In this document: one piece after another, positions 21,868 through 22,330 of the stretch | How positions within the stretch are numbered: the first letter of the stretch is position 1 | Layout of the letters: every line of letters begins with the position of its first letter | From: Planctomycetota bacterium | GTDB taxonomy: Bacteria > Planctomycetota > Phycisphaerae > Phycisphaerales > UBA1924 | Length of the DNA stretch: 22,330 nucleotides | Direction: 5' to 3' | NCBI GenBank assembly: GCA_017303565.1 | Contig: JAFLCM010000004.1 | Location: 1-22,330 of the forward strand | Notes under the pieces: model-generated | What the model was told of the DNA's origin: nothing | What the model saw: only the letters and a program-made list of their open reading frames with translations | The model's database searches: none | Position numbers and translations under genes: made by a program

Positions 21868-22330
21868 ATGAGCAGCCTGTTGTTCCGAAGGTTCACGAGC
21901 GCGTACGCGCTGCGGGAGGTCGACCCCGCTGTCCTGATCGACTTTCTGCGGCCCCATGCCGCCTTCCTCGCTGCGAGCGGCGTGATGCTGCCGACCGACC
22001 CGGCGCACCTCGACGTCGAGCGTGTCGAGATCGCGCTGCTGAGCAACATCGGCGGTCTGCCGGTGGAGTTGGTCGACGCCCTTTGGCATCTGCACGAGAT
22101 GGCCACGCCGATGGGCATGGAGTCGCTGCAGGCCGCCGCCGAGGTTGCGGGCATCGCGCTTCCGGACGACCACGCGTCGCCGGCGGACATCGCGGCGCGC
22201 GTCTGGGTTGAGAACCCTGATCTGGTCAGGCGGTGCCACACCGAAATTTCGGTTTCGCGCCGGCGCTCGTTCGAGACGTTCGTCCCCGCGGCGAGCGCGT
22301 CGCTCGCGTGGGCCACGCCGGGCGACGAGC
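21868..22330 (+). CDS. Partial hypothetical protein, N-terminal 154 residues
   Basis: The frame is open from the ATG at 21868 to the window edge without a stop. GGAGG about 9 bases upstream gives strong start support. The visible protein begins MSSLLFRRFTSAYALREVDP and is a soluble, helix-rich, acidic-to-neutral sequence with a conserved-looking LWHLHEMATPMGMESL region (about 74-89). It has no signal peptide or membrane segment. I do not recognise the family. It follows the recombinase cassette in the same direction after 138 bases and could be cargo or the flanking chromosome. Confidence 0.7.
   Translation, partial: MSSLLFRRFTSAYALREVDPAVLIDFLRPHAAFLAASGVMLPTDPAHLDVERVEIALLSNIGGLPVELVDALWHLHEMATPMGMESLQAAAEVAGIALPDDHASPADIAARVWVENPDLVRRCHTEISVSRRRSFETFVPAASASLAWATPGDE

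Overview
The window looks like chromosomal DNA of a GC-rich planctomycete, most likely of the Phycisphaerae type. Two large secreted proteins end in the dockerin/EF-hand-like tail (GDFN/DxDG ... ADLxxFLxxFG) that is frequent in that group, a zinc-ribbon membrane protein of a kind common there is present, and the housekeeping genes (argS, prfA, rpmE, tRNA-Asn) are bacterial. The taxonomic call is inferred from protein style; there is no 16S rRNA in the window.

Positions 1-10,400 are the core-like part. Most genes are on the minus strand: a partial membrane-anchored protein (1-588), a secreted matrixin-like metalloprotease with accessory domains and a C-terminal dockerin-like domain (731-3124), a secreted cysteine-rich protein of nine GACC modules with the same tail (3328-4689), argS (4856-6787), prfA (8307-9401) and rpmE (9510-9725). 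One plus-strand zinc-ribbon/TM protein (6869-8251) lies between argS and prfA. A non-coding stretch follows, with a 23-bp tandem repeat and a strongly A+C-skewed segment. It ends at a tRNA-Asn (10308-10379) with its own terminator.

Positions 10,400-18,450 look accessory: lower GC by eye, and directly downstream of the tRNA. A degenerate copy of the tRNA 3' half (10513-10535) lies near the start. The centre is a translationally coupled minus-strand operon. A 1964-residue multidomain protein (GT-A glycosyltransferase, second GT-like domain, protein-kinase-like domain, SAM methyltransferase, two more GT2 domains, histidine phosphatase) overlaps by GTGA a stand-alone SAM methyltransferase, which overlaps by ATGA a SLOG/LOG-like (TIGR00725-type) protein. 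A small DUF4258-like gene lies upstream. I know of no characterised system with this arrangement. It is the main candidate for an undescribed system, perhaps assembling and capping a glycan or a sugar/phosphate metabolite; the product cannot be read from the sequence.

Positions 18,450-22,330 hold a plus-strand mobility cassette with overlapping genes: a small unknown protein, a DUF2924 protein, a large serine recombinase and a ParB-like HTH protein. A palindrome-rich gap and a hairpin follow, then the start of an unrecognised gene that runs off the window.
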